Shown here: piece by piece, positions 61,032 through 64,000 of the stretch
Numbering within the stretch: the first letter of the stretch is position 1
Layout of the letters: every line of letters starts with the position of its first letter
NCBI GenBank assembly: GCA_003013855.2
Contig: ML058464.1
Location: 2,822,170 to 2,886,169 of the forward strand
From: Liriodendron chinense
Taxonomy: Eukaryota > Streptophyta > Magnoliopsida > Magnoliales > Magnoliaceae
Direction: 5' to 3'
DNA length: 64,000 nt
The notes under the pieces: generated by a model
The model's database searches: none
What the model saw: only the letters and a program-made list of their open reading frames with translations
What the model was told of the DNA's origin: nothing
Position numbers and translations under genes: made by a program

Positions 61032-61035
<4 letters not shown>

Positions 61036-61106
61036 AGTGCTGAAACTTTTCACGTATCAGTGACTTGTTTTTACCCATTGAACCCTTATATAGAGATTTT
61101 CTAATT

Positions 61107-64000
61107 TTAGGTTGGGTTTCCATCACTGGTAAAATCTTTTGAAAAGAGTTTCAACCCCATCCCTCTGGATGTTGTCCTTACTACCTCTCTCGTTAGAGGT
61201 TTAGTAAAAGGATCAGCTAATTATTACTTGACTTTACATAAGATATTACAATGATTCCATCTTGAATTAGTTGTCTTACATAGTCATGTCTCAGACTTAT
61301 ATGTTTGGATTTCCCATTATACGTGCCGCTGTAGGCTCTAGCTAATGTGGCTTCACTATCGCAATGTAGCGAAACAGTCGGTATCGGCTTCGCATAGAAT
61401 GGAATTTCTAAAAGAAGATCCCTAAGCCACTCAGCTCTTTACCTGTTGCAGCAAGGGCTATGAACTCAGACTCCATAGTTGAATGAGTTATGCAGGTTTG
61501 TTTCTTGGATCCCCAAGATACAGTTGCACCTCCTAAGGTGAAAACTCATCCAGTAGTGGATTTGTTGTCACCTGCACTCGATATCCAACTTGCATCGGTA
61601 TATCCTTCCAGTACAGCTGAAAATTCTGATTAAAATAACCCTAAGTCTTTGGTTGCTTTTAAATAACCAAGTACTCTTCTTATTGCCTTCCAGTGTTCTA
61701 CACTGGGATTACTAGTAAACCTACTTAGTTTACTCACAGCATATGCGATGTCTGGTCTAGTGCATTGCATTGCATACATTAGACTTCCTATAGCACTCGC
61801 ATACTCTAATTGTGCAACTGTTCTTCCAGTATTTTCATTTAATTTGATACTTGGATCGAATGGGGTTTTCACTTCTTTAATATCCAGGTGTTTAAACTTA
61901 TTTATTATTTTCTCAATATAATGAGATTGGCATAGCGCATAACCCCCACTATGAGCTTTAACTTTAATACCTAGAATGGTATCAACTTGTCCAAGATCCT
62001 TCATTTTAAATACGGAAGACAGAAACTTTTTTGTTTCAGTTACACCTTCCATCTTGTTACTTATTATTAACAAGTCATCAACGTATAAACAAATAACAAT
62101 TATATAATTACTACTTGTTTTGGAATATATGCATTTGTCTGCTACATTATGCATGAAACCATGAGAAAATATTTTAGGATCAAACTTCTCATGCCACTGT
62201 TTAGGTGCTTGTTTTAGTCCATACAATGATTTAATTAGTTTACAGACTTTCTTCTCATTTTCTGGCAGAACGAACCCTTGAGGTTGTTCCATGTATACCT
62301 CCTCGTTGAGGTCTCCATTCAGGAAAGTAGTCTTTACATCCATCTGATGTATATACAGCTGATGTATGGATGCTAAAGCAAACATAATTCTAATAGATGT
62401 TATTCTTGCCACAGGTGAGTATGTGTCAAAATAATCTATTCCTCCTTTTTATCTAAATCATTTAGCTACTAGTCTAGCTTTAAAGGTTTGAATAGTTCCA
62501 TCAGTGTGATATTTCTTTCTAAATACCCACTTACATCCTATGGGTTTAGAAGCTGGAGGAAGATCCACCAGTTCCCAGGTTTGGTTTGACATAATCGAGT
62601 CTATCTCATCATTGATAGCTTCTTTCTAAAAAGCTGAATCTCTAGAAGTTACAGCTTCTCTATAGGTTGTTGGATCATCTTCTATAGTCATAACTATAGG
62701 TATCTTTCTAATAACATTCTCTCTATCTCCTTCTACGAGATGAAAAGAGATACGTTGAGAGTCTATCTGTTCAGGATCAAGACTCTTTTCTACTCTTACC
62801 CTTTGACTCCTACGTGGTTCTATTGGAGCTTCAATTTCATGTTGAGCTTCTACCATAGGTTTCTCTATTGGAGTTTGGATTTCGTTATCCTTTGACTCTA
62901 AGGATAGTGAGTTTTCAAAGAACTCAACGTCTTTAGACTTTATGATGGTATTAGACTCTAAGTCTCGGAGTCTATATGCTTTGTTATTTTGTGCATACCC
63001 TACAAATTCGCACTTAATAGCCTTGGATCCTAATTTAGTTCTTTTGGGATCAGGCATTCTACAATATGCGAGGCACCCTTACACTTTAAGATATCCTATA
63101 TTAGGTTTTCTACCTTTCCATACCTCATATGGTGAAATGTTAAACTTCTTAGAAGGAACCCTATTTAGGATGTGGCATGCTGCGAGAAGTGCTTCTCCTT
63201 AAAGTCCTAGTGGCAACTTTGCTTGTATTAGCATTGAGTTGACCATTTCTACTAAGGTTCTATTTTTTCGTTCAGCTATACCATTTTGTTGTGGTGTGTA
63301 CGGAGCAGTGTATTGGTGTATTATGCCATGTTCTTCACAGAAGTTAGAGAATTCATTTGAAAAATACTTTCCTCCTCTGTCGCTACGAAGAGCTTTTATT
63401 TTCTTGTTTAGTTGATTTTCCACTTCTGCTTTATATATCCTGAACATGCTGAGTGCTTCATCTTTGTTCTTTAGAAGATATACATGTACATATATGGAGC
63501 AATCATCGATGAAAGTTATAAAGTATCTTCTTCCTCCAAGTGTAAGAATGCCATTTAACTCACAGATATCAGTGTGTATTAGGTCTAATATTTGATATGA
63601 TCTCTCAATACTAGGAAAATGTTTCTTTGTAAATTTGGACCTTATGCACACTTCACATTTGTCATTTTGACTATCTGTGTATGAGATTAAGCCATTCTTA
63701 GACATGAATTTTAAGGTACTATAACCTATGTGTACTAATCTACCATGCCACAATGCTACAAATTCAATCATATAAGCAGAAGGGCTACTTTCATTCAAGA
63801 AAAATTTTATCATCCCATTACAAGCATATCCCTTACCAACGAAATTTCCGTTCTTGGATAGAATCAGTTTTCCCGACTCAAACACTACCCATATGCCAGG
63901 TTTTCCAGAAGATCTCCAAAAACTAAGTTTCGTCTCATGTCAGGGACATGCAGTACATTAGTTAGTATCACTTTCTTTCCAGAGGTAAAGACTAGTTTCA
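61107..64000 (-). pseudogene. copia pol remnant: integrase, RT and RNase H
   Basis: Integrase (63885-63199) has LWHGRLVHIGYS, CEVCIRSK, and the triad in IHTDICE, LRSDRGGKY and PQQNGIAERKNRT. After a stop it continues (63190-62626) with VGYAQNNKAYRLRD and RRSQRVRVEKSL. RT (62412-61630) has HQMDVKTTFLNGDL, SLYGLKQAPKQWHEKF and an intact LYVDDLLI. RNase H is seen in HCDSEATLARA and, after a one-base loss near 61221, ADPFTKPLTREVV, ending at the stop 61107-61109. At least five in-frame stops interrupt it, three of them where the family has Trp. Confidence 0.88.

Larger units (their letters stand above)
59415..64000 (-). mobile_element. copia LTR retrotransposon, 3' half, minus strand
   Basis: Read leftwards from the window end one sees integrase, RT, RNase H, a spacer with a TA tract, a purine tract (AAGTAGGGGA, about 60516-60507) and an LTR start TGTTGAAAAAG at 60505. 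The gag and 5' LTR lie beyond the window. The left LTR end near 59415 (TGTGAAAAAAC on the plus strand) is a guess. Sequence style suggests the Tork/Tnt1-like group. Many in-frame stops show it is older than the copia at 50 kb. Confidence 0.8.

Noticed and set aside
1..64000. tRNA, rRNA, CRISPR arrays, bacterial-type operons or riboswitches
   Set aside because: None seen by eye. TGGTATCAGAG strings were considered as tRNA-derived but are primer sites next to LTRs.

Overview
The window is nuclear DNA of a flowering plant. It holds spliced genes with GT/AG introns, a plant-type WRKY gene, and abundant plant LTR retrotransposons, LINEs and MITEs. A palindromic repeat family built on a GTGGGGCCCACCATGATG-like core occurs about ten times. 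From memory such repeats are common in magnoliids (Magnolia, Liriodendron and laurel relatives), so I suspect a magnoliid, but the sequence alone does not prove this.

Layout. 1-5746: 3' part of a decayed Ty3/gypsy element of the Tat type, with a sense RNase H/integrase remnant, a spliced gene-like remnant on the opposite strand, and the 3' LTR. 6199-23778 (+): an 11-exon gene for the mitochondrial translation GTPase GUF1 (EF4/LepA family). All splice sites and phases agree, apart from one extra base in an A-run of exon 2. Its two large introns (3.6 and 7.7 kb) are full of nested transposons. 23.8-35.3 kb: gene-poor DNA with foldback elements, a GGTGGGCCCCACATGATGG-type array and a solo LTR. 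35301-40548 (-): a five-exon WRKY gene of group IIb, WRKY72-like. 40.8-50.1 kb: more palindromic MITEs, some nested. 50094-57559: a complete copia insertion with nearly identical LTRs but wrecked coding sequence. 59.4-64.0 kb (-): the 3' half of another, older copia element running off the window.

Only two host genes are supported, and they are unrelated in function: one acts in mitochondrial protein synthesis, the other is a nuclear transcription factor. The rest is transposon biology. Several insertions can be defined to the base from target-site duplications (TSDs): three hAT-like elements with 8-bp TSDs inside one GUF1 intron, a 333-bp TRIM-like retroelement with a 5-bp TSD split by one of these hAT-like elements, an RTE-type LINE split by another, a MULE-like palindrome with a 9-bp TSD, a solo LTR with a 5-bp TSD, and the copia element with a 5-bp TSD. 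I see no tRNA, rRNA, CRISPR array or new enzymatic system. The most novel material is the set of short non-autonomous element families and their nesting.
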